Positions 41,607 to 51,401 of a DNA stretch of 64,000 nt are shown piece after piece. The stretch comes from Astrobacterium formosum (GTDB lineage: Bacteria > Pseudomonadota > Alphaproteobacteria > Rhizobiales > Xanthobacteraceae). Location of the stretch: positions 124,001 to 188,000 of the forward strand of contig JAVDCA010000011.1 in NCBI GenBank assembly GCA_030848545.1, given 5' to 3'. The stretch's first letter is position 1. Every line of letters begins with the position of its first letter. The notes under the pieces were generated by a model. That model saw only the letters and a list, made by a program, of their open reading frames with translations. It made no database searches and was not told where the DNA came from. A program made the translations under genes and the position numbers.

Positions 41607-42704
41607 TCAGGTATTGAACCTGAAGTGCATGACGTCGCCATCGACGACGACATAGTCCTTGCCTTCCAGCCTGAGCTTGCCGGCGTCGCGCGCGCCGGCT
41701 TCACCGTCGCCGGCGACATAGTCGTCATAGGCGATGGTTTCGGCGCGGATGAAGCCACGTTCGAAATCGGTGTGGATGACGCCGGCCGCCTGCGGCGCCC
41801 TGGTACCGCGCGTCACCGTCCAGGCACGCGCCTCCTTCGGCCCGACAGTGAAATAGGTGACGAGGTCCAAGAGCGCGTAGCCGGCGCGGATGAGGCGGTC
41901 GAGGCCGGGTTCGGAGAGGCCGACGGCAGCGAGATAGTCGGCGCGGTCCTCGGCCGGCAGGATGGCGATCTCCGACTCGATCTTGGCCGAGATCACGACC
42001 GCGCCCTCGCCTTCGAGCTTCGCGCGCTCCTCGACCTTTTGCGAATAGGCGTTGCCGGTCGCAGCCGAGCCCTCGTCGACGTTACAGACATAGAGCACCG
42101 GCTTCGCCGTCATCAGGCCGAGCGTCCGGAAGATCTTCTCCTCCTCGGGCTTGACCTGGGTGAGGCGCGCCGGCTTGCCGTCGCGCAGCAGAGCGAGGGC
42201 GCGCACGACCAGATCGAGCGTCTCCTTGGCCTCCTTGTCGGCGCCCTTGGCTTTCTTCTCCAGAGCGTCGACGCGGCGCTCGAGACTGTCGAGATCGGCG
42301 AGCATCAGCTCGGTCTCGATGGTTTCGATGTCGGCCGTGGGATCGATCTTGCCTTCCACATGGGTGACGTCGCCGTCGTCGAAACAGCGCACCACATGGG
42401 CGATGGCGTCGACCTCGCGGATGTTGGCGAGGAACTGGTTGCCCAATCCCTCGCCCTTGGAGGCGCCGCGAACGAGGCCGGCAATGTCCACGAAGGTCAA
42501 TCGCGTCGGCACGATCTGCGCCGACTTGGCGATCTTCGCCAGGACGTCCAGGCGCGGATCCGGAACCGCCACCTCGCCCACATTCGGCTCGATGGTGCAG
42601 AACGGATAGTTGGCCGCCTGCGCCGCCGCGGTGGCGGTGAGGGCGTTGAAGAGAGTCGACTTGCCGACATTTGGCAGGCCGACGATGCCGCATTTGAAGC
42701 CCAT
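41607..42704 (-). CDS. ychF: redox-regulated ATPase YchF (Obg-family)
   Basis: This 365-aa Obg-related P-loop protein has GLPNVGKST at residues 8-16, FVDIAGLV (switch II), and CNVDEGSA in place of a normal NKxD, consistent with the ATP preference of YchF/OLA1. A C-terminal TGS domain with FERGFIRAE follows. ATG 42704 is the conserved start. It is adjacent to pth as in most proteobacteria. Confidence 0.95.
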   Translation of the reverse strand: MGFKCGIVGLPNVGKSTLFNALTATAAAQAANYPFCTIEPNVGEVAVPDPRLDVLAKIAKSAQIVPTRLTFVDIAGLVRGASKGEGLGNQFLANIREVDAIAHVVRCFDDGDVTHVEGKIDPTADIETIETELMLADLDSLERRVDALEKKAKGADKEAKETLDLVVRALALLRDGKPARLTQVKPEEEKIFRTLGLMTAKPVLYVCNVDEGSAATGNAYSQKVEERAKLEGEGAVVISAKIESEIAILPAEDRADYLAAVGLSEPGLDRLIRAGYALLDLVTYFTVGPKEARAWTVTRGTRAPQAAGVIHTDFERGFIRAETIAYDDYVAGDGEAGARDAGKLRLEGKDYVVVDGDVMHFRFNT

Positions 42705-42708
42705 GGGT

Positions 42709-43323
42709 CTAGGTCTCTGCTTCTTTCTTGGCACCGCGGGTTACGGCGAACCCCTTGGCGTCCATCGCCAGGTGCACCTTGTTCTGAAAGCTCGCGTCCT
42801 GGTCCTGCGCCAGCAGGGCCGCATTGTCGGCGATGGCCTCGCACAGGGCCGTGACCCAGTCGCGATCGGACTTCGAGAAGTTGCCGAGCACGTAGTTGTG
42901 GACCAGAGCCTTGTCGCCCGGATGTCCGATGCCGAGGCGCACGCGCTTGTAGTCGTTGCCCACATGGTCCGTAATCGAGCGCAGGCCGTTGTGGCCGGCG
43001 ACGCCGCCGCCGACCTTGACGCGCAACTTGGCGGGCGGCAGTTCCAATTCGTCGTGGAAGACCGCGATGTCGGCGAGATCGAGCTTGTAGAAGCGCATCG
43101 CTTCCGCGACCGACCGGCCCGACTCGTTCATGTAGGTGCCGGGCAGAAGCAGCAAAGCACGCTCGGACCCGACCGTTCCCTCGGCCGCGACGCCCTGGAA
43201 GCGGCGCCGGAAAGGGCCGATCTGGTGGCGCTTCGCCACCGCTTCGACCGCCATGAAGCCGATATTGTGGCGGTTGGCGGCATGCTCCGCGCCCGGATTA
43301 CCGAGCCCGACGAACAGGCGCAT
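42709..43323 (-). CDS. pth: peptidyl-tRNA hydrolase
   Basis: This 204-aa enzyme releases tRNA from peptidyl-tRNA. It shows VGLGNPG at residues 5-11, the NRHNIGF segment with the catalytic His, FKKP-like replaced but [13 protein letters not shown] present, and GHNGLRSI. Start ATG 43323 is the canonical MRLFVGLGN. It ends 4 bp before ychF. Confidence 0.95.
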   Translation of the reverse strand: MRLFVGLGNPGAEHAANRHNIGFMAVEAVAKRHQIGPFRRRFQGVAAEGTVGSERALLLLPGTYMNESGRSVAEAMRFYKLDLADIAVFHDELELPPAKLRVKVGGGVAGHNGLRSITDHVGNDYKRVRLGIGHPGDKALVHNYVLGNFSKSDRDWVTALCEAIADNAALLAQDQDASFQNKVHLAMDAKGFAVTRGAKKEAET

Positions 43324-43364
43324 GGATAGAAAGCCCTCGTGAGCCGGCGAACCTACCAAGCGAG

Positions 43365-43390
43365 AGGCGCACGGCTGTCGCCGTGCGCCT
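43365..43390 (-). terminator. hairpin between rplY and pth
   Basis: AGGCGCACGG (43365-43374), loop CTGTCG and CCGTGCGCCT (43381-43390) form a perfect 10-bp stem. It lies 33 bp beyond the rplY stop and may attenuate read-through into pth. There is no T tail. Confidence 0.5.
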
Positions 43391-43422
43391 GTTCGATAGC
43401 TATGCTGCGCGCGCGGGACGGA

Positions 43423-44145
43423 CTACTTCTTGTCCGAACCGCCCGCCTTCTTGTCCCCAGCAGCAGGTGCGGCCGGCGCAGCGCCGGGAGCACCGGTCGC
43501 GGCCGGGGCTGCGGTTGCCGCAGCAGCGGTCGCGGCCGCGGCAGCTGCCGCATCCGCCGCCGCCTTCATTTCTTCGGCGTAGCCCGACGGCGGCACGATG
43601 GTGACGAGCGTCGCGTCGGCGTGGATCATCGGCTTGACCGAGGCCGGCAGGGCGACGTCGGAGAGATGCTTGGAATAGTTGATGTCCAGCCCGCTGATGT
43701 CGACCTCGATGGCCTCCGGGATGGCTTCGGCGAGGCAGCGCACCTCGACCGTGTGGGTGACGATGTTGACCGTGCCGCCGCGCTTGATGCCCGGCGCCTG
43801 CTCGACATTCTTGACCCTGACGGGCACGCGCACCCGGATGGTCGCGCCCACGCCGAGGCGCAGGAAGTCCACATGCACGGGCCGGTCGTACACCGCTTCG
43901 AGCTGGAAATCGCGCGGGATGACGCGGTGCTTCTCGCCGTCGATCTCGATGTCGTACAGCGAGGTGAGGAAATGCCCGGCGCGGATGCGCAGGTTCAGTG
44001 TCTTATGGTCGAGGGAAATATTGAGCGGGGGTTTGTTGTCGCCGTAGATCACGCCGGGCACGAGGCCCTCGCGACGCACTGCCCGGGCGGCCCCCTTGCC
44101 GGCCTTCGGACGCGCGGTCGCCTTCAATTCATAGACGGTCGCCAT
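43423..44145 (-). CDS. rplY: 50S ribosomal protein L25/general stress protein Ctc
   Basis: This 240-aa long-form L25 (CTC) binds 5S rRNA. The N-terminal L25 domain has ELKATARPKAGKGAAR and LVPGVIYGD; the TL5-type C-terminal domain follows, with DVDFLRLG-like and GLDINYSKHLSD segments. The last 50 residues are an Ala/Pro/Gly-rich low-complexity tail ending in a Lys patch, common in alphaproteobacteria. Start ATG 44145 follows a weak GGTG-type site. Confidence 0.94.
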   Translation of the reverse strand: MATVYELKATARPKAGKGAARAVRREGLVPGVIYGDNKPPLNISLDHKTLNLRIRAGHFLTSLYDIEIDGEKHRVIPRDFQLEAVYDRPVHVDFLRLGVGATIRVRVPVRVKNVEQAPGIKRGGTVNIVTHTVEVRCLAEAIPEAIEVDISGLDINYSKHLSDVALPASVKPMIHADATLVTIVPPSGYAEEMKAAADAAAAAAATAAAATAAPAATGAPGAAPAAPAAGDKKAGGSDKK

Positions 44146-44313
44146 GGTGAAATCCTGAAGTTGGGTGTTTTCGGAATAGCCGCGGCATGCCTCCAGGGGT
44201 GTCGGAGCCGCGGATGCGGGCTTATACAAGGGCGCGGCCGCGGTGACAAGGAATGCGCGCAAAAAGCGCGCCACCGGCGGCGTCCGGGACGAAATGGTAA
44301 GCTGCTGAACTGC

Positions 44314-44616
44314 CTACATGATCGTCGGCGGTACCGGAGGCGGCGGGTCCCCCGCCGGAGTGCCGCTGGCCGCCAGACGGGATTCCAGGGCCTGAAGGCG
44401 GGCCTTGAGCTCCTCGTTTTCCTCCCGGGCGAGCCTCGCCATCTCCTTGACGGCTTCGAACTCCTCGCGCTGGACGATGTCGAGATCGCGCAAGACCCGT
44501 TCGGCCTGGGACCGGAACACGGTGTCGAATTCACGGCGCACGCCCTGGGCGACCCCGGCGGCGTCGTTCATCAGCCGGGCGATCTCGTCGAGGATCCGGT
44601 TGTTCGTCTGCGCCAT
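44314..44616 (-). CDS. ubiK: UbiK/BMFP-family accessory factor (DUF526)
   Basis: This 100-aa protein has NNRILDEIARLMNDAAGVAQGVR at its N-terminus and a C-terminal coiled coil (AREENEELKARLQALESRL), the two-part structure of the UbiK family. UbiK helps ubiquinone biosynthesis in E. coli. A Pro-rich tail follows. It sits divergent from lgt, its usual neighbour. Confidence 0.88.
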   Translation of the reverse strand: MAQTNNRILDEIARLMNDAAGVAQGVRREFDTVFRSQAERVLRDLDIVQREEFEAVKEMARLAREENEELKARLQALESRLAASGTPAGDPPPPVPPTIM

Positions 44617-44790
44617 CTCAACTCTCCTCGCGACTGCTGCCCTCATTCGGCCGGGCGGCGGGCAGACAATGGCGATCCACCAGCCCGCCCGCAAGGTGAA
44701 ACGTCATCGCGTTGGTATACGTGGACATCGGCTTGACGGAACGGACCGCCTCGCCCATGACCGCTCACCTGAGAGCCATCGGGACAAGAA

Positions 44791-45615
44791 ATGCCGTTCG
44801 CCGTCCTGCCGTTCCCGCGAATCGACCCGGTACTGGTGAGCATCGGACCGTTCGCGATCCGCTGGTACGCGCTCGCCTATATCTGCGGCATCCTGCTCGG
44901 CTGGCTTTATGCCCGCCGAATCATCCGCCAGGAGCGGCTGTGGGGCGGTCCGGCCCCCCTGACGGTGCTCGATTTCGACGATTTCGTCCTGTGGGTCACG
45001 TTCGGCATCATCCTGGGCGGGCGCATCGGCTATGTGTTGTTCTACAATCCCGCCCATTTCGCCGCCCACCCGGTCGAGATCCTGCAGGTATGGAATGGCG
45101 GCATGTCGTTCCACGGCGGCTTCCTCGGCTGCGTGGCCGCCGTCACTTTATTTGCCTGGAAGCGGGGCGTTCCGACCTTGTCGCTGGGCGACCTCACTTG
45201 CGCGGTCGGACCGATCGGGCTCCTCCTCGGCCGGCTCGCCAACTTCATCAACGCCGAGCTGTGGGGCCGGACAAGCGACGTCCCGTGGGCGATGGTGTTC
45301 CCGGGCGGCGGACCATTGCCGCGCCATCCGAGCCAGCTCTACGAAGCGACGCTCGAAGGCATCGTGCTCTTCATCGTGCTGGCGTTCATGATCCGCGCCG
45401 GCGCCCTGAAGCGGCCCGGGCTGATCATCGGCGCCTTCGCGGTCGTCTACGCGCTCGCCCGCTCGACCTGCGAACTCTTCCGCGAGCCCGACGCCCAACT
45501 GGGTTTCCTGTGGGGCGGTCTCACCATGGGGATGCTGTTGTCGGTGCCGCTGTTCCTCGCCGGCTGTGCGTTCATCGCCGCGGCGCTCCGGCGCAAACCC
45601 CTGGGCGCCGCCTGA
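44791..45615 (+). CDS. lgt: prolipoprotein diacylglyceryl transferase
   Basis: This 274-aa polytopic inner-membrane enzyme moves diacylglycerol to the lipobox Cys of prolipoproteins. Family motifs are [21 protein letters not shown] with the essential His, and [14 protein letters not shown]. The stop overlaps the methyltransferase start (TGATG), indicating an operon lgt-midA-pgeF. Confidence 0.95.
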   Translation: MPFAVLPFPRIDPVLVSIGPFAIRWYALAYICGILLGWLYARRIIRQERLWGGPAPLTVLDFDDFVLWVTFGIILGGRIGYVLFYNPAHFAAHPVEILQVWNGGMSFHGGFLGCVAAVTLFAWKRGVPTLSLGDLTCAVGPIGLLLGRLANFINAELWGRTSDVPWAMVFPGGGPLPRHPSQLYEATLEGIVLFIVLAFMIRAGALKRPGLIIGAFAVVYALARSTCELFREPDAQLGFLWGGLTMGMLLSVPLFLAGCAFIAAALRRKPLGAA

Positions 45616-46748
45616 TGGCCGAGGAACGATCGCCGCTGGATGCGGAAATCCGCCGCCTGATCGCCGCCGCCGGACCGATGCCGGTGTCGCAGTTCATGGC
45701 CCTGTGCCTCGGCCACCCGCAATACGGATACTATTTCACCCGCAACCCGTTCGGCGGCGGCGGCGATTTCGTCACCGCGCCCGACATCAGCCAGATGTTC
45801 GGCGAACTGGTCGGGCTGTGGTCGGTGGCGGTGTGGCGGCAGCTGGGATCGCCCGCCGAACTGCGCCTGATCGAGCTCGGACCCGGCCGCGGCACCATGA
45901 TGAGCGATGCGCTGCGGGCCACCAAGGTGGTGCCGGCGTTTCGCGAGGCGACCACGGTTCATCTGGTGGAGACGAGCCCGGCGCTCCGCGAACGCCAGGA
46001 AGACGCGCTGATCGGCTCCGGCTTTCCGATCGCGTGGCATCAAAGCCTCGACAGCGTGCCGGGTGGCCCGGCCATCGTCCTCGCCAACGAATTCATCGAT
46101 GCCCTGCCGGTCAACCAGGCGGTCAAGCAGGAGGACGGCTGGCACGAGCGCCAGGTCGGCATCGGCGACGACGGCAAATATGCGTTCACGGTCGCCGCCG
46201 AGCCGATCGCGCATTTCGAACGGACCTTGCCCGCGACGGTCCGCTCGGCTCCGAACGGCGCGATCTTCGAATGGCGCCCCGATTACGCGGTGCTCGACCT
46301 GTGCCGGCGGCTCAAGCGCAATGGCGGGGCGGCACTCCTGATCGACTACGGCCATGTGGCGAGCGCCGCCGGCGATACGCTCCAGGCCATGCGCTCGCAC
46401 CGCTTCGCCGATCCCCTGGCGGCGCCTGGCGAGGTCGACCTCACCTCGCACGTGGATTTCGAGGCGCTCGCCGCCGCCGCCGACAGCGTCGGGGCGCGCG
46501 TGCATGGACCGGTCACCCAGGCCGATTTCCTGATGCGGCTCGGCATCGAGAAGCGCGCCGCCATGCTCAAGCGAGCGGCGCCCGACAAAGCCGGCCTGGT
46601 CGACGCGGCGCTGGGGCGTCTCACCGATCGCAGTGCGCGCGGCATGGGCGGCCTGTTCAAGGTGCTCGGCCTGTCGGCGCGATCGCTCGCCGGTCTGCCC
46701 GGGCTCGAACGCCCGCGAAATCAAGCCGGCGGAGCACCGTCACGATGA
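45615..46748 (+). CDS. class I SAM-dependent methyltransferase, MidA/NDUFAF7 family
   Basis: This 377-aa protein has HPQYGYYFTRNPFGGGGDF near residue 35, the SAM-binding ELGPGRGTMM near 94, and ANEFIDALPV near 160, the marks of the MidA/NDUFAF7 family, which methylates an arginine in complex I assembly in mitochondria. It overlaps lgt and pgeF at both ends (TGATG and ATGA). Confidence 0.92.
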   Translation: MAEERSPLDAEIRRLIAAAGPMPVSQFMALCLGHPQYGYYFTRNPFGGGGDFVTAPDISQMFGELVGLWSVAVWRQLGSPAELRLIELGPGRGTMMSDALRATKVVPAFREATTVHLVETSPALRERQEDALIGSGFPIAWHQSLDSVPGGPAIVLANEFIDALPVNQAVKQEDGWHERQVGIGDDGKYAFTVAAEPIAHFERTLPATVRSAPNGAIFEWRPDYAVLDLCRRLKRNGGAALLIDYGHVASAAGDTLQAMRSHRFADPLAAPGEVDLTSHVDFEALAAAADSVGARVHGPVTQADFLMRLGIEKRAAMLKRAAPDKAGLVDAALGRLTDRSARGMGGLFKVLGLSARSLAGLPGLERPRNQAGGAPSR

Positions 46749-47512
46749 AGATCGAAGCCCGGACCCTGAAAGCTCTGGCCGGCCTGCGCCATGCCTTCTT
46801 CACCCGGCTGGGCGGCGTATCGGAGGGCATCTATGCCAGCCTCAATGCCGGCGTCGGTTCGGGCGACGCGCCCACGGCGGTCGCCGAGAACCGCGCCCGC
46901 ATGGCCGAGGCCCTGGGGGTTGCCGCCGATCGTTTCCTGACCTGCCACCAGATCCATTCTCCGACCGTCATCGTCGCCGAGGAGCCGTGGCCTGCCGACG
47001 CGCGGCCGCATGCCGACGCCATCGTGACCCGGACGAAGGGGCTCGCCATCGGGGCGTCGACCGCCGACTGCACGCCGGTCCTGTTCGCCGACATGGACGC
47101 GGGCGTGATCGGCGCGGCGCATGCGGGCTGGCGCGGTGCCCTCGCCGGCGTCACCGATCAGACCGTCGCGGCCATGCAGCGCCTGGGCGCCTCGGTGCCC
47201 CGCATCACGGCGGCGATCGGACCGACCATCCGGCAGCCCAATTACGAAGTCGGGCCCGAACTGGTGGCACAATTCGTCGACGACGACGCCGGCAATGCCC
47301 GCTTCTTCACGCCGTCGAGGCGCGCCGCGCACGCCATGTTCGACCTGCCGGGCTACATCGCCGCCCGCCTCGCCGCCGCCGGCATCGTGCACATCGAGGA
47401 TGTCGGCCTGTGCACCTATGCGGATCCGGAGCATTTCTACAGCTTCCGCCGCGCCACCCACCGGGGCGAGGCCGACTACGGCCGTCACGTCAACGCCATC
47501 GCGCTCGAGTGA
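46745..47512 (+). CDS. pgeF: peptidoglycan editing factor PgeF (laccase-domain, YfiH)
   Basis: This 255-aa protein has HAFFTRLGGVSEG, CHQIHSPTV, STADCTPVLF with the metal-site Cys, and AAHAGWRGAL. The family hydrolyses wrongly incorporated amino acids from peptidoglycan precursors and was earlier called polyphenol oxidase. Start ATG 46745 overlaps the upstream stop. Confidence 0.94.
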   Translation: MKIEARTLKALAGLRHAFFTRLGGVSEGIYASLNAGVGSGDAPTAVAENRARMAEALGVAADRFLTCHQIHSPTVIVAEEPWPADARPHADAIVTRTKGLAIGASTADCTPVLFADMDAGVIGAAHAGWRGALAGVTDQTVAAMQRLGASVPRITAAIGPTIRQPNYEVGPELVAQFVDDDAGNARFFTPSRRAAHAMFDLPGYIAARLAAAGIVHIEDVGLCTYADPEHFYSFRRATHRGEADYGRHVNAIALE

Positions 47513-47616
47513 TTTGAATTTGTCGTTATGTTTAACGAACCGTTTACGCGCTGGACCTCGCCGCCGATTAAGGCTACCCATGAAGTCTCGACGGACAACA
47601 ATGGGTTACCGCCAGC

Positions 47617-48369
47617 GTGCAGACGGGCAGTCGATCGCAACAATCCCTTTGCGGCCAGTCCACGCGCGGCCAATCCCCGCGCCGCCAGGACGCGCCGGAT
47701 CGACGCCGCGCACGCGTGATCGTCGGCACCCTCACCGCCATTGTGCTCGGCCTAGCGAGTTCGGCCTGCACTACCACCGGCCAGCCCACCGCCACGGGTT
47801 CGACGCGCGGCCCCACCGTCGCCTTCGAATCCATCGACGGTCCGCCGGAAAGCGTATTCCACCGGCTGGTCCAGCAGATCTCCGACGAAGCCGTGACCCG
47901 GCAGGTGGCCATCGTGTCGCGCACGGAGACCGCGCAATACCGCGTGCGCAGCTACGTCGCCACGCAAACGCAGAACAAGCGCTCGACCGTCGCCTGGGTG
48001 TGGGATGTCTACGACGCCGAACAGCGCCGCACCTTGCGCATCAGCGGTGAGGAGCCGGCGAGCGCCGCCGGTACCGGCACATGGGCGGCGGCCGACGACC
48101 AGGTCCTGCGACGCGTCGCCAGTGCCGGCATGGACCGTCTGGTTGCCTACCTGGCCGCGCCGTCGACCGAGACCCGGCCCAACGCGCCCGCGCCCGCACC
48201 GGCAGCAACGCCGGCCACCACGATCGCGGCGGGAAACAACGACTCGGTGCTACCGGAAGCGGGTGCTCTGGCATCGCCCTCCCCGTCCGACGATCCCGTA
48301 CCGACCCCGCGCCGGCGGCCGAGCACCACCGGCGACCGCGATCTCGCCTATCTCGACACCAATCGCTGA
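47617..48369 (+). CDS. putative lipoprotein of unknown function
   Basis: This protein is up to 250 aa. A basic N-terminus precedes a hydrophobic stretch and the lipobox GLASSAC with Cys at residue 51 (lipidation would be by Lgt, encoded nearby). The mature part is soluble with an Ala/Pro-rich C-terminal third. It occupies the usual lipoprotein slot between pgeF and prs in Hyphomicrobiales. The GTG 47617 start is uncertain, since the signal peptide could begin later. Confidence 0.75.
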   Translation: MQTGSRSQQSLCGQSTRGQSPRRQDAPDRRRARVIVGTLTAIVLGLASSACTTTGQPTATGSTRGPTVAFESIDGPPESVFHRLVQQISDEAVTRQVAIVSRTETAQYRVRSYVATQTQNKRSTVAWVWDVYDAEQRRTLRISGEEPASAAGTGTWAAADDQVLRRVASAGMDRLVAYLAAPSTETRPNAPAPAPAATPATTIAAGNNDSVLPEAGALASPSPSDDPVPTPRRRPSTTGDRDLAYLDTNR

Positions 48370-48516
48370 CCCATGCGTCCGTGTGGGACGGGACCGTCTG
48401 AAAAAGCGGCGGTACAAAGAAAAGGCTCGTATTGCCAGCGGGATGACCTACGCGGTATCACCGCGGCGCTTGGTGGCTGAAACAACCGCCACGGCTTGAT
48501 TTCCACGGAGGCGGTA

Positions 48517-49470
48517 ATGGCGGGCAAGAACGGGGCGATCAAGCTCGTCGCGGGTAATTCCAATCCGCGTTTGGCGGAAGCCATCGCGGCGCATTTGCGC
48601 ACGCCGCTCGCGAAAGCGACGGTGCGGCGCTTCGCCGACATGGAGATCTTCGTCGAGATCCAGGAGAACGTCCGCGGCACCGACGTCTTCGTGATCCAAT
48701 CGACGTCGTATCCGGCCAACGACCACATGATGGAGCTTCTGATCATCATCGACGCGCTGCGCCGCGCGTCGGCGCGACGCATCACCGCCGTGCTGCCCTA
48801 TTTCGGTTACGCCCGCCAGGACCGCAAGCCCGGCCCGCGCACGCCGATCTCGGCCAAGCTGGTCGCCAACCTGATCACCCGCGCCGGCGCCGACCGTGTT
48901 CTCACGCTCGACCTGCATGCCGGCCAGATCCAGGGCTTCTTCGATATCCCGACCGACAACCTGTTCGCCTCGCCGGTGATGGTGCGCGACATCCGCGAGC
49001 GCGTCGACCTGCGCAAGGTGATGGTGGTGTCACCCGACGTCGGCGGCGTCGTGCGTGCGCGCGGGCTCGCCAAGCGCATCAGCGCACCGCTCGCCATCAT
49101 CGACAAGCGGCGCGAACGCGCCGGCGAATCGGAAGTCATGCACGTCATCGGTGACGTCGAAGGCCGCACCTGCATCCTGGTCGACGACATCGTCGATTCC
49201 GGCGGCACGCTGGTGAACGCCGCCGACGCGCTGCTGGCGCAGGGCGCGGTCGAAGTCTACGCCTACATCACCCACGGCGTCCTGTCGGGCGGCGCGGTCG
49301 CACGCGTGACCGCTTCCCGGCTCAAGGAACTGGTCATCACCGACTCGATCCAGCCGTCCGAGGCGGTGCGTGTCGCCAGCAATGTGCGCGTGCTGTCCAT
49401 CGCCACGCTGATCGGCGACGCCATCGGTCGCACCGCCGCCGAAGAGTCGGTGTCCAGCCTGTTCGACTGA
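48517..49470 (+). CDS. prs: ribose-phosphate pyrophosphokinase
   Basis: This 317-aa PRPP synthase makes the activated ribose used for nucleotides and histidine. Motifs are the [14 protein letters not shown] region, [10 protein letters not shown], the [13 protein letters not shown] site, and the PRPP loop [14 protein letters not shown] 48517 is chosen; the frame is open to 48496 but GGAGGCGGTA precedes this ATG. Confidence 0.96.
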   Translation: MAGKNGAIKLVAGNSNPRLAEAIAAHLRTPLAKATVRRFADMEIFVEIQENVRGTDVFVIQSTSYPANDHMMELLIIIDALRRASARRITAVLPYFGYARQDRKPGPRTPISAKLVANLITRAGADRVLTLDLHAGQIQGFFDIPTDNLFASPVMVRDIRERVDLRKVMVVSPDVGGVVRARGLAKRISAPLAIIDKRRERAGESEVMHVIGDVEGRTCILVDDIVDSGGTLVNAADALLAQGAVEVYAYITHGVLSGGAVARVTASRLKELVITDSIQPSEAVRVASNVRVLSIATLIGDAIGRTAAEESVSSLFD

Positions 49471-49831
49471 TCCCGAGACGCGCGACACTGCGGATAGCGG
49501 AACGGGGCAAAGCGGCCGCGGCGACGCCCCGAGTCAACTTGTCGCACTGGTCCTTGTGGACGGCCGGAATCCCTCCGTTGCGCATGGCGCGCGAATCCAC
49601 AAAGTCTTGGCCCGGGGCTCTTTGGCAGTGCGAGTCCCTGTGGTTATAGTCGACCAGTGAGGTGATTCGTTCGCTGCCGATCAGTTGGCCAAGTCATCGA
49701 TTGGCCAAGTCAATTGATCAAGTCGCCTCCAACCTGCGTCACAGTATCCGGTTCTCCGCCAGCGTACCATCGCGTCATTGCGGCGCGGGATACGCAGGTT
49801 TTCCGATTCCTGCGAGCGAATGGAAATCGAA
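49471..49831. other. intergenic region with tandem TTGGCCAAGTCA repeats
   Basis: I support no gene between prs and the YbjN-domain gene. The stretch contains three tandem near-copies of TTGGCCAAGTCA (49685-49725) and otherwise nothing I recognise. Confidence 0.55.
49685..49725. repeat. tandem triplet of TTGGCCAAGTCA
   Basis: Copies are at 49685-49696 and 49701-49712 (exact) and at 49714-49725 (TTGATCAAGTCG). Each contains a palindromic core (TTGGCCAA or TTGATCAA). It lies about 107 bp before the YbjN gene and could be a regulator-binding array. Confidence 0.5.
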
Positions 49832-50332
49832 ATGTCCCTGATGGACCTCACGCAGCAACCTCTGGCGAATCCAGTCGACGTGGTCGAGCGGCTGGCGAGC
49901 CACCACGACTGGTCGTTCGCCCGGTCGAGCCAGGACGAGGTCACGCTGGTGATCGCCGGCGATTGGTGCGACTATCAGGTCTCATTCACCTGGATGAGCG
50001 ACATCGAGGCCCTGCATCTCGCCTGTGCGTTCGAGATGAAGGTGCCGGAGCGCCGGCGTGCCGACGTCCTCGACCTCGTCACCAGGATCAACGAACAGCT
50101 GTGGATCGGACACTTCGACGTGTGGAGCGGCGAAGGCCTCGTCATGTTCCGTCACGCCCTCGTCCTCACCGGCGGTGTCGAAGCTTCGGGCGCCCAGTGT
50201 GAATCCCTTCTGGGCAACGCCCTCGATGCCTGCGAGCGCTACTACCAGGCCTTCCAGTTCGTCCTGTGGGCCGGCAAGAGCGCCGGCGAGGCGCTCGATG
50301 CGGTGCTGTTCGAGACCGCCGGCCGCGCCTGA
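49832..50332 (+). CDS. YbjN-domain protein (type III secretion chaperone-like)
   Basis: This 166-aa protein belongs to the YbjN (DUF1790) family: NPVDVVERLASHHDWSF, FTWMSDIEALHLACAF, and EQLWIGHFDVW. The fold resembles secretion chaperones; the role is unknown. ATG 49832 matches the family start (MSLMDL); ATG 49820 is an alternative. It stands before proC, as in related genomes. Confidence 0.88.
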   Translation: MSLMDLTQQPLANPVDVVERLASHHDWSFARSSQDEVTLVIAGDWCDYQVSFTWMSDIEALHLACAFEMKVPERRRADVLDLVTRINEQLWIGHFDVWSGEGLVMFRHALVLTGGVEASGAQCESLLGNALDACERYYQAFQFVLWAGKSAGEALDAVLFETAGRA

Positions 50333-50451
50333 GCGACGGCGCCTGCTTCGTTCCGGAGATTAGGACTTGTCATGCCCCGCCGATGGGGGGCATCCAGGTT
50401 CCGTTTGGCGCCCGGCGCATGGGCGGGCGCCCCCGGAAAGAAGGTTCCGTC

Positions 50452-51285
50452 ATGGTATCCACTGGATCGGCGCCATTCGCACAACTGAGCGGCCATCTCG
50501 TCCTCGTCGGCGCCGGCAAGATGGGCACCGCCCTCCTGGAGGGGTGGCTCGATCACGGCTTGCCGCCCGGACAGACGGTGGTCATCGAGCCGTCGCCGTC
50601 GCCGGAGATCGAAGCGTTGGCCCGGCGCGGCCTTCTGCTCAATCCCGCCGCAGCCGTCGAGGCGGCGGCACTCGTCCTGGCCGTCAAGCCGCAGGTCGCC
50701 CCCGACGTGCTGCCGCGGCTTTCGCCCTGGGTCGGCGCCGCAACCCTCGTGGTCTCCATCATGGCCGGCCGCACGCTGTCATTCGTGCGACGCATGCTGC
50801 CGGCCACCGGCGCCGCCGTACGTGCCATGCCCAACACGCCGGCCGCCATCAAGCGCGGCGTCACCGTCCTGGTCGGCAATGATCGGGTGAGTGCCCGCCA
50901 GCGCGACCTCTCGGAACTCCTGTTCGCCGGCGTCGGCACCGTCGACTGGGTCGACGACGAAGCCATGATGGATGCCGTGACGGCCGTCTCGGGCAGCGGC
51001 CCGGCCTATGTGTTCCTGCTCGCCGAAGCCCTCGCCCGTGCCGGCGTCGCCGCCGGCCTGCCGGAGGACCTCGCCGGCCGCATTGCCCGCGCCACCGTCT
51101 CGGGGTCCGGCGAACTCCTCGCCCAGTCGCCGCTCGCCGCCGCCACCTTGCGCCAGAACGTCACCTCGCCGGGCGGCACGACGGCGGCGGCGCTCACCGT
51201 GCTGATGGGCGCGTCCGGCCTCGAACCCCTGATGGAACAAGCGGTTCTCCAGGCGACCCGCCGTTCCCGCGAACTCGCCGATTGA
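50452..51285 (+). CDS. proC: pyrroline-5-carboxylate reductase
   Basis: This 277-aa enzyme performs the last step of proline synthesis. The NAD(P) loop is LVGAGKMG at residues 18-25. Later blocks are AVKPQ, MPNTPAAIKRG, and the C-terminal signature around AVSGSGPAYVF and VTSPGGTTAAAL. ATG 50452 follows GAAAGAAGG. It is full length. Confidence 0.95.
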   Translation: MVSTGSAPFAQLSGHLVLVGAGKMGTALLEGWLDHGLPPGQTVVIEPSPSPEIEALARRGLLLNPAAAVEAAALVLAVKPQVAPDVLPRLSPWVGAATLVVSIMAGRTLSFVRRMLPATGAAVRAMPNTPAAIKRGVTVLVGNDRVSARQRDLSELLFAGVGTVDWVDDEAMMDAVTAVSGSGPAYVFLLAEALARAGVAAGLPEDLAGRIARATVSGSGELLAQSPLAAATLRQNVTSPGGTTAAALTVLMGASGLEPLMEQAVLQATRRSRELAD

Positions 51286-51401
51286 AGGCGGGGGCGGAGT
51301 CGACGGAACCCGCGGCCTGCCGGCCACGTTTTGCTCCTCTGGAACCGGCGCCCGCAAAGTCTTAAGTTCCGTATCCGAGAGGCGTGACAGGAGACGCGAT
51401 C

